DNA from: Verrucomicrobiia bacterium
GTDB lineage: Bacteria; Verrucomicrobiota; Verrucomicrobiia; Limisphaerales; DSYF01
Direction: 5' to 3'
DNA length: 64,000 nucleotides
NCBI GenBank assembly: GCA_035765895.1
Contig: DASTWL010000016.1
Location: forward strand, 27,299 to 91,298
Below, piece after piece: positions 53,550 to 64,000 of the stretch. A program made the translations under genes and the position numbers. The notes beneath the pieces are model-generated. The model was given only the letters and a program-made list of their open reading frames with translations. It was not told the DNA's origin and did not search any database. How positions within the stretch are numbered: the first letter of the stretch is position 1; each line of letters opens with the position of its first letter.

Positions 53550-56500
53550 ATGAAGACTCCGATGCGACCGTTCAGTTCCCCGAAGTGCCGCGGCCAATCC
53601 CCCACGGCCGTCATAGCCGGCCTGGCCACGCTGATGGCTGGCCTGGCCGGCGCTCCCATTGCCGGCGCGGCGACGATTCAATGGCAGGGGCAGCCTGGCG
53701 TCTCGGCAACGCTCAACTGGTCGGATGCGGCGAACTGGACGTCGCCTTCGCAGACCTACTACAACCAGGTTCAATTCAGCGGCGCCGGCACGAACGCCAA
53801 CGGCAATTTCACCGTCAACACCGTCCTCGACAGCGCGTCGGCCGCCGCGCAGATGCCCATCTGGCAGCTCGATTTCCGGAACACCGGCGGCAACTACGTG
53901 ACGCTCATCAATCCGGGGGTGACGCTGCAGGTGGATGCGGGCAACGGCTGGATGACGGTGGGGGCACCGGGCACGCCCGCCAACGCTGTCGAAGTCATCA
54001 AGTTCACCGGCCCCGGTGCGGCGATGAATTTGCAGGGTGGCTGGCTGACGGTGGGGCAGAGCGCGGCGGCACCCGGCAACCACAATGTCACGCTGGATCT
54101 GTCCGAACTCGACAATTTCCAGAAGACCGGCGACCGCCTGCTCGTGGCGGCCACGGGCAATCATGGCCACGGCGCGCTGTATCTGGCGAAGACGAACGTC
54201 ATCAACCTGAACAACGACATCACGATTTGCTGGCAGGGCAGCACCAGCAACTCGCTGCCGTGCGCGCTGTATCTGGGCGCGGCCAACACGATCAACACGG
54301 GCAACAACAATAACAACCTCATCGTCGGCCAGAGCGGCGGCACCAACGCCATCTTCGCGTTCAACCCGGCCATCACCAACACCCTGCCCGCGCCCACGGC
54401 AACCATTGGCGGCTCGGCCACCGGCGGCCGTGGCAATCTGCAAATCGCCGCAAATGGCGGCTCGCCGAATGCGCCCGCCTACGGCATTTGTGATTTTTCC
54501 GGTGGCCAGGTGACGATGTGGGAGGACTTGATTCAGCTCGGCCAGGGCGGTGACACAACCGTGGCCGGTGCCCTGGGGGTGTTGAGCTTTGACAATGGTT
54601 CCATCAACGCCAACACCGTCGTGGTGGGCAACCAAACAGCCAGTGGCGGCGGCGCGGGCGCGGGCGTCATCAATGTCGGCACCAACGCCGTGCAGGCCGC
54701 GAACGCCACATTGACCGTGAACAACAGCCTGACGCTGGCTGCCGTGACAGGAACGGCGGTGGCGGGCAGCGCGGGCACGCTCAACATCGACGGCGGCGTG
54801 GTGAATGCCGACACCATCATCAGCGGCGGCGGCGTGGCCACCATCAACGTCAACAGCGGTGTGCTGGCCACCAAGACGGCCGGCACTTCGGCCAGTCCCG
54901 TGAATGCGCTGGCGCTCAGCAATTCCCGGCTGCAGGTCAAGCTTGCCTCGGCCAGTTCAACCAATGTCGTGACCGGCACGCTGACGGCCGGCGGCGCCAC
55001 GAACTGGATTGACGTGCTCTCGTTGCCTTCCATCGCGAGCTATCCGTTCCAGGTCCCCATCGTCAGCTACGGCGGCGCAATTGGCGGGACCGGCTTCAAC
55101 TTCGGTCTCGGCACCGTGCCACCGCTGGCGGTCGGCTACATTTCCAACAACACGGCGAACGGGACGATTGATCTCGTGCTGACCGACGGCCCGCGCACGA
55201 TGCGCTGGACCGGCGCGAACAGCGGTGACTGGAACACAACGACCGCAAACTGGTTTGCAGGCGCGCCGATCGCCTACAGCGACGGCTCGTTTGTGAGTTT
55301 CCTGGATGGCGCCACGACCACCGCGGTCAATCTGACGGCGGCCTTCGCGCCGGGCAGCGTGACGGTGAGCAACACAAGTCCGGATTACATCTTCACCGGC
55401 AGCGGCTATCTCACGGGGCCCAACGGGCTTGTGAAGGACGGTTCGGGCAAGCTCGTGCTCGACAACACCGGGGTGAACGACTACGCGGGCATAACGACCA
55501 TCAGCGCGGGAACCCTGCAAGTTGGCAACAACGACAGCGCCGGCAACCTGCCGGCGGATGGCAGCGTCAACAACAGCGGGACGCTCGCCTTCGTGCGCAA
55601 CGACAGCCTTGCCATCAACAACGTCATTTCCGGAGCGGGGCAACTGGTGCAGTCCGGTGGTGCCGTGCTGACATTGAGCGGCGCCAACACCTTTACGGGC
55701 TCAGTGCTGGTGACCAATGGCAGCATATTGCAGGTCGGCAACGCCACGGCGTTGGGCACGGGCGCTGGTGCCACGGTTGTGGCGGCCGGTTCGACGCTCG
55801 ATTTCAACGGCTATTACCTCAACGCGGAGCCCATTGTTCTCTCCGGCTCCGGCGTGGGCGGCGGCGGTGCCATCGTCAACAGCGGCGGCGCGGTTTATGG
55901 CCTCTCCGCGAGCCTGACGCTGGCCGGCGACACGACCTTCGGCATTGCGAACCGCTGGGATCTGGATGGTTCCGCAGGCGGTGCGTTGAACAGCGGCGGC
56001 CAGCCTTATGATGTGACGTTTGTGGGCAACGGCTATTTCCAGTGGAAGCGGCTCGCGGTCGATCCGGCACTGGCGGATATCAATGTCACGGCCGGCATGA
56101 ACTTCGGGGTCATTGGCTCCACCACGCTCGGCAATCCAACCAACACGCTGGCCCTGGCCGCCGGTTCGCAACTCACGTTCTATGCCGACGACACCGGCGT
56201 GACCGTGAACAAGCGCGTAGTGTTCAACGACGGCGCCAAGATTGCCAACGGCTGGTGGTGGAACAGCATCACCGGGCCCATTGTGCTGACCAATTCCTCC
56301 GGCGGCGGCTATTGCGAAGTGGAGAACAACAGCGACCCGCTGACCTTCAGCGGTGAGTTGACGGGCGACGGCATCATTTACAAGACGGGCACGGGGCAGT
56401 TGATCTTGGGGGGCAACAGTCCCGCCTTCGCGGGCGGCGCGTATATTCTGGGCGGCAGTGTGACCGTGAACGGCCCGTTGCGGAACGCCCTGGGCATCAC

Positions 56501-58874
56501 GCTGACCACCGGTCAATTGAATCTGAACGCTGCGCTCACGGGCAGCGGCGGCATCACCAATTACGGCGGAACCACGGTGGCCGGCACCGGCAGCACCACC
56601 GGCAGTGTTGACCTGGGCGGCTCGTTGCTGCCTGGCGGCAATGGCACTGTTGGCACCTTGACCACGGGCGATCTGACGTTGGAAGGCGGCGGCATGATCA
56701 CCAGCGACCTTGGCGCGGTGGCGACCGGCAGCAACGATCTGGTGCAGGTCAACGGCAATCTCACCGCCAACGGCAACACGCTGTATGTCAACCCGGTTGG
56801 CGGCACGTTGGAGAACGGCCGCGCTTACACGCTCATCACCTACACCGGCACGCTGAGCGGCTCGTTTGCGGACGTGATGACGGTCTCGCCCTCCGCCTAC
56901 ACCTTCCAGCTGACCAACGTCACGACCACCACGCCCAAGAAGATTCAGGTGATTGTCACGGGTGGCCAACCGTCCGTGCTGGGGTGGAACAACGCTTCCG
57001 GCAGTGGGGAATGGGACACCCAAGCCTCGCCCAACTGGACGAACTGGGTGAGCCACGTTTCGCCGGACCTCTTCTACGCGTATGACGTGGTGATGTTCGA
57101 CGACTCGATCACCAATTCACCCTGGCCCACGACCACCGTTGATGTGGCGAGCGGTCAGTCGGTTCAACCCAGCGCCATCACGAACAATTCGACCGTTGAT
57201 TACACGATCACCGGCGACGGCGAGATCAGTGGCGTGGCCAGCCTGACCAAGCGCGGCAGCAGCACGCTGACGCTGGATGTGGCGGGCAGTTTCACCGGCC
57301 CGGTCAACATCAGCGGCGGCACGCTCAAGACCACCAAATCGGCGCTGGGTTCGGTCTCTGCCATCACGGTCACCAACAACGCGACGCTCGACTTCGGCGG
57401 TGTCACACTGGGCGGCGCCAGGCCGGTGACGGTTTCGGGCACGGGCGCCACGGGCGCCGGCGCGCTGGTCAACAGTGGTGGCGACATTTACGGAAATGTG
57501 CTGAAGATCACGCTTGCGGGTGACGCGACACTGGGCGGCAGCGGCCGCTGGGATCTGGGCAGCGGCTCGAGCCTCGCGGGTCCGCACAAGGCCACGCTCG
57601 CGCGCGCCACGAGCGATGGTTATGGCGAATGGGACTCCGTCGCTGTCTCGAATGACGTGACGGAAATCGAGCTGGCCGTCGGCAAGCTGGGTCTCAAGAA
57701 CATGACGACCAGCTTCGTCAATCCGGCCACGCTGCTGACCGTAAACACCAACTGCGAACTCACGTTCTGGAGCGGCGGGCTGAACAGCAGCCTGCATGTC
57801 CGCAACAACGGCCGGGTCAACCTGTGGACCGCCCCGGCGCCGTTTACGGGCAGCAATCTCATTCTCGACGAGGGGGCCTTGTGGTATGCGTGGTCCGGCA
57901 GCGGCGATCAAACCTACGGCTGCGCGGTGACGCTCAACGGTGTGGCGCATCTCTTGATTGGCGACCAAAACCGGATTTACACCAACGTCATCAGCGGCCC
58001 CGGCGGCCTGCTCATCGAGAACTGGAATCACCAGATGGTGCTTTCGGCCGTGAACACCTACACCGGGCCGACAATCATCGCCAACGGACCGCAGATCGCG
58101 CTGACCGGCAATGGCGCCATCGCAAACAGCGCACTGATCTTCTTCGGTGGCGGCAGCGCGACGGGCGTTCACATTGATGCCACCGGGCGCGCCGACCGGA
58201 CGCTCACGCTGGCAAGCGGACAGACCTTGGCGGGCATCGGCGCGGTGGCCGGCCAGTTGGCAGTGGTCCCCGGCGCCACCGTGAGTCCGGCCGGCACCAA
58301 CACGACGCTGGGCATCACGACCGGCGCGAATCCGCTCGGCACGCTCTCCGCCAGCAGCAACATTGTTCTGAACGGCACGGCGGTCATGAAGTTGAACGGT
58401 TCCGGCACGAACGACGTCATTCAAGCGGGCGGCAACCTCAGCTACGGCGGCACCTTGAACCTGGTCAACCTTGGCGCCGCGCCGCTGGCTGCGGGAGATG
58501 CCTACAAGCTCTTCAAAGCGGCGGGAACTTACACCGGCGCTTTCGCCAGCCTGGTCCCGGCCACGCCCGGCGACGGACTGTTGTGGGATACGAACAGCCT
58601 GGCCGTGGACGGCACGCTCAAAGTCATCAATGCCGCGCCGGCCCAGCCCGGCATCGCCAGTGTCACCGTCGCTGGCGGCAATGTCATTCTGTCGGGCACG
58701 AATGGTCCGGCGGACGGCACCTACTACGTGTTGACCAGCACGAATGTCGCGCTCGCGTTGACCAACTGGACGGCGCTGGCGACGAATCAGTTCAGCGGCA
58801 CGGGCACGTTCAGTTTCACGAACGCGGTCAATGCCGGCGAGCCGCAGCGGTTTTACCTGCTCCAAGTGCCGTGA
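53550..58874 (+). CDS. Second giant secreted strand-repeat protein
   Basis: The 1774-residue protein has a long signal peptide (VIAGLATLMAGLAGAPIAGA). Strand-repeat copies include [59 protein letters not shown] and LSAVNTYTGPTIIANG, predicting a beta-helix; no autotransporter barrel follows. The N-terminal ~500 residues have fewer canonical repeats and more Asn-rich turns. The C-terminus ends with a tail (NVILSGTNG...RFYLLQVP) like that of the protein at 26654. It is followed by a 12-bp hairpin and a pseudopilin gene, the same layout as at 26654-34310. Confidence 0.9.
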   Translation: MKTPMRPFSSPKCRGQSPTAVIAGLATLMAGLAGAPIAGAATIQWQGQPGVSATLNWSDAANWTSPSQTYYNQVQFSGAGTNANGNFTVNTVLDSASAAAQMPIWQLDFRNTGGNYVTLINPGVTLQVDAGNGWMTVGAPGTPANAVEVIKFTGPGAAMNLQGGWLTVGQSAAAPGNHNVTLDLSELDNFQKTGDRLLVAATGNHGHGALYLAKTNVINLNNDITICWQGSTSNSLPCALYLGAANTINTGNNNNNLIVGQSGGTNAIFAFNPAITNTLPAPTATIGGSATGGRGNLQIAANGGSPNAPAYGICDFSGGQVTMWEDLIQLGQGGDTTVAGALGVLSFDNGSINANTVVVGNQTASGGGAGAGVINVGTNAVQAANATLTVNNSLTLAAVTGTAVAGSAGTLNIDGGVVNADTIISGGGVATINVNSGVLATKTAGTSASPVNALALSNSRLQVKLASASSTNVVTGTLTAGGATNWIDVLSLPSIASYPFQVPIVSYGGAIGGTGFNFGLGTVPPLAVGYISNNTANGTIDLVLTDGPRTMRWTGANSGDWNTTTANWFAGAPIAYSDGSFVSFLDGATTTAVNLTAAFAPGSVTVSNTSPDYIFTGSGYLTGPNGLVKDGSGKLVLDNTGVNDYAGITTISAGTLQVGNNDSAGNLPADGSVNNSGTLAFVRNDSLAINNVISGAGQLVQSGGAVLTLSGANTFTGSVLVTNGSILQVGNATALGTGAGATVVAAGSTLDFNGYYLNAEPIVLSGSGVGGGGAIVNSGGAVYGLSASLTLAGDTTFGIANRWDLDGSAGGALNSGGQPYDVTFVGNGYFQWKRLAVDPALADINVTAGMNFGVIGSTTLGNPTNTLALAAGSQLTFYADDTGVTVNKRVVFNDGAKIANGWWWNSITGPIVLTNSSGGGYCEVENNSDPLTFSGELTGDGIIYKTGTGQLILGGNSPAFAGGAYILGGSVTVNGPLRNALGITLTTGQLNLNAALTGSGGITNYGGTTVAGTGSTTGSVDLGGSLLPGGNGTVGTLTTGDLTLEGGGMITSDLGAVATGSNDLVQVNGNLTANGNTLYVNPVGGTLENGRAYTLITYTGTLSGSFADVMTVSPSAYTFQLTNVTTTTPKKIQVIVTGGQPSVLGWNNASGSGEWDTQASPNWTNWVSHVSPDLFYAYDVVMFDDSITNSPWPTTTVDVASGQSVQPSAITNNSTVDYTITGDGEISGVASLTKRGSSTLTLDVAGSFTGPVNISGGTLKTTKSALGSVSAITVTNNATLDFGGVTLGGARPVTVSGTGATGAGALVNSGGDIYGNVLKITLAGDATLGGSGRWDLGSGSSLAGPHKATLARATSDGYGEWDSVAVSNDVTEIELAVGKLGLKNMTTSFVNPATLLTVNTNCELTFWSGGLNSSLHVRNNGRVNLWTAPAPFTGSNLILDEGALWYAWSGSGDQTYGCAVTLNGVAHLLIGDQNRIYTNVISGPGGLLIENWNHQMVLSAVNTYTGPTIIANGPQIALTGNGAIANSALIFFGGGSATGVHIDATGRADRTLTLASGQTLAGIGAVAGQLAVVPGATVSPAGTNTTLGITTGANPLGTLSASSNIVLNGTAVMKLNGSGTNDVIQAGGNLSYGGTLNLVNLGAAPLAAGDAYKLFKAAGTYTGAFASLVPATPGDGLLWDTNSLAVDGTLKVINAAPAQPGIASVTVAGGNVILSGTNGPADGTYYVLTSTNVALALTNWTALATNQFSGTGTFSFTNAVNAGEPQRFYLLQVP

Positions 58875-58913
58875 TTAAACCTGGTGAGACGTCGTTTGTT
58901 TTCGTCAGAGAAG

Positions 58914-58945
58914 CCGCTGAGCCGGTTTTCCGCCCGGCTCAGCGG
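58914..58945. repeat. Perfect 12-bp hairpin between giant gene and pseudopilin
   Basis: CCGCTGAGCCGG and CCGGCTCAGCGG flank an 8-base loop. It lies 39 bp after the giant gene's stop and has no T-tract. It could be a weak terminator or processing site lowering expression of the next gene. Confidence 0.6.
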
Positions 58946-58992
58946 TGGTGAAGGCGAACAAACCCCAGCCCTGATTGCCTTAGAAAGAAAAA

Positions 58993-59820
58993 ATGATTCC
59001 GAGAGCCAACAAACAGTCTTCCGTTCGCGCCGCCGCGTTTACCTTGATCGAACTGCTGGTGGTCATTGCCATCATCGCCATTCTGGCGGCGATGCTGCTG
59101 CCCGCGTTGTCCAAGGCAAAGCTGAAGGCGCAGCAGATCAATTGCGTCAGCAATCTCAAGCAGTTGACGCTTGCCGGGCAGATGTATGTCGAGGAGACGC
59201 GTCAATGGGTCGGGCCGGTCAGCGGCGATCCCACGTTGAGTGGCGGGGATTGGATGGCCGCGATGCTCGCCTACTATGGCAATGCCACCAACGTGCTTAT
59301 CTGTCCCTCGGCGCCCAATCGCGGCAACCCATCCGGCGTCGTGAATCCGGCGGGCGCGGCGGACCTTGCGTGGCATTGGACACTTTCCAATCCGGCCTAC
59401 ACTTCCAGCTATGGCTTCAACAAGTGGCTGAATTCCACGCCGACGCTTGCGCTCGGGAACGGGCTCGCGCATCCCGCGTGGTCGTTCACCAGGGAAACCT
59501 CCGTGCAAAAGCCAACGCTCACGCCGGTCTTCATGGACAGCGTCTGGATCAACTTTGACCCGCTGGAGACGGATCAGCCTGCGCGCAATCTTTACACGGG
59601 CGACAATGGCCAAAAGGAGGGCATGCCGCGGGTGACGGTGGCCCGGCACGGGTCCGGCGCCGCCGGGGCGGCGCCACGTTCCGTGCTGCCCGGGCAGAAG
59701 TTGACCGGCTCAATCGCTATTGGGTTCACCGATGGCCATGCCGAGGTCGTCAAGCTGGAGTCGCTCTGGAGCCTTTACTGGCACGTGGACTGGCAGCCAC
59801 CGGCCATCCGTCCCCCATGA
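58993..59820 (+). CDS. Pseudopilin-like protein paired with the second giant protein
   Basis: The 275-residue protein has a 15-residue basic leader ending in Ala, then [19 protein letters not shown] with Glu5, and a globular periplasmic domain. Near the C-terminus [19 protein letters not shown] resembles the DG part of the H-X9-DG motif, but the His is further away. Its stop overlaps the next gene by ATGA, coupling it to the alpha-galactosidase-like enzyme. This suggests that pseudopilin and enzyme are made together. Confidence 0.9.
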   Translation: MIPRANKQSSVRAAAFTLIELLVVIAIIAILAAMLLPALSKAKLKAQQINCVSNLKQLTLAGQMYVEETRQWVGPVSGDPTLSGGDWMAAMLAYYGNATNVLICPSAPNRGNPSGVVNPAGAADLAWHWTLSNPAYTSSYGFNKWLNSTPTLALGNGLAHPAWSFTRETSVQKPTLTPVFMDSVWINFDPLETDQPARNLYTGDNGQKEGMPRVTVARHGSGAAGAAPRSVLPGQKLTGSIAIGFTDGHAEVVKLESLWSLYWHVDWQPPAIRPP

Positions 59821-62309
59821 GGCTTGTGGTATTGCGTCCGTCTTTGTTCGCACTGGCACTGGCTCTGGCGGTCTCTGGATTCGCTGGTCCGTTGCCGCCG
59901 CCGGTGCAGTCCGGCAGCGTCGTCAAGATGACCAACGCCAACGTGCGGCTCGATTACGATCTCAGCACGGGGCGGGCGAACTTTTACTGGCAGAACGCGC
60001 TCAAAATTTCAGGCTTTTATGCCGGCTACGATCTTTATACGAACGATGTTCACATCAGTTACCTCACCGGCACGGCTTACAGCAACCGCACCTGGACGGT
60101 GAGCGGCAACACGGTGGAATTCACGCTGACCAAGTCGGGCCTGCCCGTGCTGAAGCAGATGTTTATTCTCGACCAGGACAACAGTTTTTTGACGCGCCTG
60201 ACCGTGAGTGGCAGCCAGGTGCAATCCCGCTGGATGGGGCCGGTGGTGATGGACATCGTCGGCGGCGTGGACCTTGGCAGCGCCAACGACAATCGCGCGC
60301 TGACGGTGCCGTTCGACAATGACTCGTTCACGTTCAGTTACAACGCCATGCCGATCAACAACACGAGCCTGAGTTACGAGGTGGCCGCGTTCTACGACAA
60401 TGCGACCCGCGCCGGCCTCGTCGTCGGCTCGGTGACGCATGATACGTGGAAGACCGGCATCTATTTCCAGGGCGCGAACAACAAGCTGAACGTCCTGAAT
60501 GTCTTTGGCGGCGTCACGTCGTCCGATACGCGGGATGTGATGGAACATGGCCTGGTGACCGGCGACACGATCAGTTCGCCGACGGCGTTCGTGGGCTTCG
60601 GTCCCGATTGGCGGATCACGATGGAGGCTTACGCCGATGCGAACGCCGCCGTCGCGCCCAAGCTGGCGTGGGACGGCGGCGTGCCGTTTGGCTGGAACAG
60701 TTGGTATGCCTATGGCACCAGCGTGAGCTATTCCAACGCGGCGGCGGTCGCAAACTTCATCAAGAGCGACCTGCAAACGAATCATTTTCACGATCGCGGA
60801 GTCGTCTATGTGAACCTGGATTCGTTCTGGGACAATCTGAGTGACCCGCAGTTGACGCAGTTTGTGAACCTTTGCCACGGCAACGGCCAGAAAGCCGGCA
60901 TTTACTGGACGCCGTTCGTTTTCTGGGGCACGCCGGCGCAGGGCACCAACTGGCAGATGACCGGCACGTCCTACCAGTGGAGCGACGCCTACCTGCGGAC
61001 GAAGACCGGCGCCCCGCAAATCTGGGATGGTGGTGTGGCCCTTGACCCGACGCATCCCGGCTGGCGGCAGCTGGCAAATTACTACCTCAACTATTTCAAG
61101 AGCCGCGGTTTCGACTATCTCAAGCTGGATTTCCTGACGCACGGGGCGATGGAGGGCGTGCATTACGACACCAACGTGCTCACGGGCATTCAGGCCTACA
61201 ACCAGGGCATGGCGCATCTGGTGGCGTTGAACAACGGACGCATGTTCCTCAGTGAATCCATCGCACCGATCTTTCCGTATCAATACGCCCATGCGCGGCG
61301 CATTTACTGCGACACCGCGGCCTCCATCAGTGACACGATGAACACAATGCAAGCCGTCACCTATGGCTGGTGGATCAATGGGCGCCTGTATTCGTTCAAT
61401 GACCCGGATTTGATGCGCTTCTCCGGCGTGACGGCGAACGAGAATCAAAGCCGCCTCATCAACTGCGCCGTGGCGGGAACGGTTTTCCTCAACAGCGATG
61501 ATCTGGCTTCCCCGGCGGGACAAAGCCTGGCGCGGACCTGTTTGACCAACGCCAGCATCAACGAAGTGGCGCGTGCGGGCGTTTCGTTCCGGCCCGTCGA
61601 AGGAAACACGGGGACGGCTGCCGCCGACGTGTTTGTCCGGCAGGACGGCCCGACATGGTATGTCGCGGTGTTCAATTACTCGACCTCCAGCACGGTAAAA
61701 AATTTGAACCTCGCCCGCCTGGGGATTTCGAGCAGCTACACAGCTTTGGATTTGTGGAGCGGCGCGACCACTTCGGTCAGCGGTGCAACGTGGAACGTGA
61801 GTCTGGGCGCGCGGCAGTCGAAACTGTTCCGGCTTGGTTCCGGCAATACCAGCGCCTCCGGGCCAACCAATCTGGCGCTGGTGGTTGGGAACCCGGCCAC
61901 CTTCACGACGATGGCCGCCGGCACGCCACCCTTCACTTACACGTGGAAGAGGAATGGCGTCACGCTCGCGGGCGCGGATGAAAATTCCATCACCGTTTCA
62001 TCCGTGTCGCTAAACGATGCCGGCGTCTATTCGGTGATCGTCTCCGGTCCCGATGGCACCGTGACCAACAGCGCGACGCTGGTGCTGCAATCTCCGCCCA
62101 ATCTGGCCGCGGCCATCGTGGCGGACAAGTTGACGTTGAACTGGCCGGTCGGCTACACCGGTTGGCGTCTCCAATGTCAAACCAACGCGCTGGACACGGG
62201 CTTGGGCGCCGGTTGGTGGGACGTGCCGGATGCAATCATGACGAACCATTGGACGATTCCACTCGACGCGCCGTCGGCCAGCGTCTTCTTCCGGCTGGTT
62301 CATCCATAG
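59817..62309 (+). CDS. Alpha-galactosidase-like glycoside hydrolase (clan GH-D) with Ig-like domain
   Basis: The 830-residue secreted protein has a signal peptide ([15 protein letters not shown]), an N-terminal beta-sandwich, and a (beta/alpha)8 barrel with GWNSWYAYG and the nucleophile motif [12 protein letters not shown] (Asp438). The general acid is probably in the following [13 protein letters not shown] segment, which I cannot assign exactly. This places it in the GH27/GH36 clan; melibiase-type activity on alpha-galactosides is likely. After a C-terminal beta domain come an Ig-like domain (residues about 683-757; [20 protein letters not shown]) and the shared tail ([10 protein letters not shown]...FFRLVHP). 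It is translationally coupled to the pseudopilin upstream and followed by an MFS sugar porter. Confidence 0.88.
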   Translation: MRLVVLRPSLFALALALAVSGFAGPLPPPVQSGSVVKMTNANVRLDYDLSTGRANFYWQNALKISGFYAGYDLYTNDVHISYLTGTAYSNRTWTVSGNTVEFTLTKSGLPVLKQMFILDQDNSFLTRLTVSGSQVQSRWMGPVVMDIVGGVDLGSANDNRALTVPFDNDSFTFSYNAMPINNTSLSYEVAAFYDNATRAGLVVGSVTHDTWKTGIYFQGANNKLNVLNVFGGVTSSDTRDVMEHGLVTGDTISSPTAFVGFGPDWRITMEAYADANAAVAPKLAWDGGVPFGWNSWYAYGTSVSYSNAAAVANFIKSDLQTNHFHDRGVVYVNLDSFWDNLSDPQLTQFVNLCHGNGQKAGIYWTPFVFWGTPAQGTNWQMTGTSYQWSDAYLRTKTGAPQIWDGGVALDPTHPGWRQLANYYLNYFKSRGFDYLKLDFLTHGAMEGVHYDTNVLTGIQAYNQGMAHLVALNNGRMFLSESIAPIFPYQYAHARRIYCDTAASISDTMNTMQAVTYGWWINGRLYSFNDPDLMRFSGVTANENQSRLINCAVAGTVFLNSDDLASPAGQSLARTCLTNASINEVARAGVSFRPVEGNTGTAAADVFVRQDGPTWYVAVFNYSTSSTVKNLNLARLGISSSYTALDLWSGATTSVSGATWNVSLGARQSKLFRLGSGNTSASGPTNLALVVGNPATFTTMAAGTPPFTYTWKRNGVTLAGADENSITVSSVSLNDAGVYSVIVSGPDGTVTNSATLVLQSPPNLAAAIVADKLTLNWPVGYTGWRLQCQTNALDTGLGAGWWDVPDAIMTNHWTIPLDAPSASVFFRLVHP

Positions 62310-62326
62310 CAAACGCAATCCACTGC

Positions 62327-63748
62327 ATGATCACCGCAACGCAAACTGAAACCTTCCAGGCGCGGGCCGACTACAACCTCGGCTACGTCTGGCTCATCTC
62401 CGTCGTCGCGGCGATGGGTGGACTCCTCTTCGGCTGGGACTGGGTCGTCATCGGCGGCGCGAAGCCGTTTTTTCAGCGCTACTTTCACCTCACGAGCGAA
62501 GTGCAAATCGGCTGGGCCAACAGTTGCGCGCTGCTGGGCTGTCTGGTGGGGGCGTTGGTGGCGGGCGCGCTCAGCGACAAGTTTGGCCGCCGGCGACTGC
62601 TGCTGATCGCGGCGTTGCTGTTTGCGGTGACTTCGCTCGGCAACGCGCTGGCGCACAACTTCACCATCTTCATCGCGTGGCGCATGCTCGGCGGTGTTGC
62701 CATCGGCCTCGCGTCAAATTTGTCGCCGATGTATATCGCCGAGGTCGCTCCGGCCCAGATGCGCGGCAAGCTGGTTGCCATCAATCAGCTCACCATCGTC
62801 GTCGGCATTCTGCTCGCGCAATACCTCAACTGGTTTCTTGTGCGGAATCTGCCGGCGGGCGCGACGGACGAGTTCATTCGCAACTCGTGGTTTGGCCAGC
62901 AGGGCTGGCGCTGGATGTTTGGACTCACGGCGGCGCCCGCGCTGTTGTTCCTGCTCGGCACCATCTTCGTGCCCGAAAGCCCGCGCTGGCTGGCCAAGTA
63001 TGGCAAAACCGAACGCGCCCGTTCCGTGCTGACGAAGATCGGCGGTCCGCGTTACGCCGACGAAGCCATCGCCGACATCAAGTCCACGCTCGCCGGCGAG
63101 GAAATTCAGCATGTGCGCTTCGCCGACCTGCTCGAGCCCGGGATGCGCAAGGTGCTTGTGCTGGGCATCGTGCTCGCCGTGTTCCAACAGTGGTGCGGCA
63201 TCAACGTCATCTTCAATTACGCCGAGGAAATCTTCCGCGCCGCCGGCTATGACATCTCGAGCGTGCTCAAGAACATTGCTTGGACCGGTTCGGTGAATCT
63301 GGCGTTCACGTTCGTGGCACTTGGTGTCGTGGATCGCGGTGGACGTCGCCCGCTCATGTTGCTCGGCGCGGCCGGCCTCGCCGCCATCTACGTCGCGATG
63401 GGCTTCTGTTACGCCAGCGGTGTCAAAGGTCTGCCGATGTTGTTGCTGGTGCTCGCCGCCATCGGTTGCTACGCAATGTCACTCGCGCCCGTGACGTGGG
63501 TGGTCATCTCGGAGATTTTTCCCAACCGCATTCGTGGGGCGGCGATGGCGGTGGCGGTGTCCTCGCTCTGGATCGCCTGTTTCATCCTCACTTACACATT
63601 CCCGATTTTGAACGCGAAGCTCGGCTCCGCTGGAACCTTCTGGCTCTACGCGGCGATCTGCGTCGCCGGATTTTTCTTCATCAAACTCAAACTGCCCGAG
63701 ACCAAGGGCAAGACGCTGGAACAGATTGAGCGCGAGTTGGTGGATTAA
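62327..63748 (+). CDS. MFS sugar porter (sugar:H+ symporter family)
   Basis: From the ATG at 62327 the protein has 473 residues and 12 predicted TM helices. Sugar-porter signatures are present: GGLLFGWDWVVIGGA in TM1, DKFGRRRLLL, RMLGGVAIGLASNLSPMYIAE, PESPRWLAKYGK, FQQWCGINVIFNYAE, DRGGRRPLML and PETKGKTLEQIE at the end. Such proteins import hexoses or pentoses across the inner membrane. It lies 17 bp after the alpha-galactosidase-like gene and probably takes up the released sugar. Confidence 0.94.
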   Translation: MITATQTETFQARADYNLGYVWLISVVAAMGGLLFGWDWVVIGGAKPFFQRYFHLTSEVQIGWANSCALLGCLVGALVAGALSDKFGRRRLLLIAALLFAVTSLGNALAHNFTIFIAWRMLGGVAIGLASNLSPMYIAEVAPAQMRGKLVAINQLTIVVGILLAQYLNWFLVRNLPAGATDEFIRNSWFGQQGWRWMFGLTAAPALLFLLGTIFVPESPRWLAKYGKTERARSVLTKIGGPRYADEAIADIKSTLAGEEIQHVRFADLLEPGMRKVLVLGIVLAVFQQWCGINVIFNYAEEIFRAAGYDISSVLKNIAWTGSVNLAFTFVALGVVDRGGRRPLMLLGAAGLAAIYVAMGFCYASGVKGLPMLLLVLAAIGCYAMSLAPVTWVVISEIFPNRIRGAAMAVAVSSLWIACFILTYTFPILNAKLGSAGTFWLYAAICVAGFFFIKLKLPETKGKTLEQIERELVD

Positions 63749-63767
63749 TTTGGGAGAATTTGATCGA

Positions 63768-64000
63768 ATGAAAATGCCACACACAGAGGCCGGGGCGCGG
63801 GCGGTGAAAAGCAGTTCCCAGGCGGCGAGTTCTGTTCAAGTGCGGGTCGAGGAGCTGGTGCTTCCCACATATCTCCCCGCTGCGCCGGACAAGAACCCGA
63901 TGTTTTTGGAGAAGCGGGTGTATCAGGGGAGCAGCGGGCGGGTGTATCCGCTGCCGTTCACGGACCGCATTGCGGAGAAACCGGTCGATCGCAAATGGCG
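63768..64000 (+). CDS. DUF5107 protein, N-terminal fragment (cut by window edge)
   Basis: The ATG at 63768 opens a frame that runs off the window after 77 codons. The visible part, LPTYLPAAPDKNPMFLEKRV and YQGSSGRVYPLPFTDRI, is the characteristic start of DUF5107 proteins, which usually have a galactose-mutarotase-like N-terminal half and TPR repeats after it, and occur in glycan-utilisation loci. It follows the MFS porter by 19 bp and should be in the same operon. Confidence 0.8.
   Translation, partial: MKMPHTEAGARAVKSSSQAASSVQVRVEELVLPTYLPAAPDKNPMFLEKRVYQGSSGRVYPLPFTDRIAEKPVDRKW

Overview
The window is a GC-rich stretch that looks like chromosome of a heterotrophic, polysaccharide-degrading Verrucomicrobiota bacterium. 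I infer this from three pseudopilin-like proteins with [28 protein letters not shown] N-termini, two giant secreted proteins built from autotransporter-associated beta-strand repeats without a translocator barrel, many secreted glycoside hydrolases, a sulfatase, a DUF1080 protein, a Tat-exported Gfo/Idh/MocA protein, and an ECF sigma factor next to a membrane Ser/Thr kinase. No database could be searched, so the phylum call is recognition, not proof.

Layout: (1) 1-10 kb: the 3' end of a threonine dehydrogenase gene, then two GH92 alpha-mannosidases and a very long GH38 alpha-mannosidase whose C-terminus carries discoidin-like domains inserted into PKD domains; a pseudopilin follows. (2) 11.4-20.2 kb: a six-TM protein plus winged-helix regulator, then a long operon with an IspH-like Fe-S enzyme, a ferritin-like protein, several membrane proteins and a predicted helical-barrel protein. 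Two similar palindromes sit in front of these two units. A ubiE/menG gene converges at the end. (3) 21.1-26.1 kb: a stand-alone receiver protein, tRNA-Gly(GCC), and a 4.4-kb island bounded by a 27-bp duplication of the tRNA 3' end. The island holds a PfpI-family gene, a TetR gene and an SDR gene around a 27-bp palindrome, plus three broken genes and no integrase. (4) 26.6-46.2 kb: a 2281-residue strand-repeat protein with pseudopilin, a strand-repeat/GH115 fusion, DUF1080 + Gfo/Idh/MocA, and a strand-repeat/GH43/CBM42 fusion. (5) 46.3-53.2 kb: ECF sigma, kinase, sulfatase and two AraC-type regulators. (6) 53.5-64 kb: a second giant strand-repeat protein with pseudopilin, a clan-D alpha-galactosidase-like enzyme, an MFS sugar porter and the start of a DUF5107 gene.

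How the genes may work together: the enzymes cover alpha-mannosides, 4-O-methyl-glucuronosyl and arabinosyl side chains, alpha-galactosides and sulfate esters, as expected for plant or algal hemicelluloses and glycoproteins. DUF1080 with Gfo/Idh/MocA fits the oxidative (3-keto) route of glycoside cleavage. MFS uptake and XylR/AraC-type regulators complete a utilisation locus. The recurring pattern of one large extracellular protein followed by one small pseudopilin, and the reuse of one strand-repeat module in front of unrelated catalytic domains, are the most system-like signals here.
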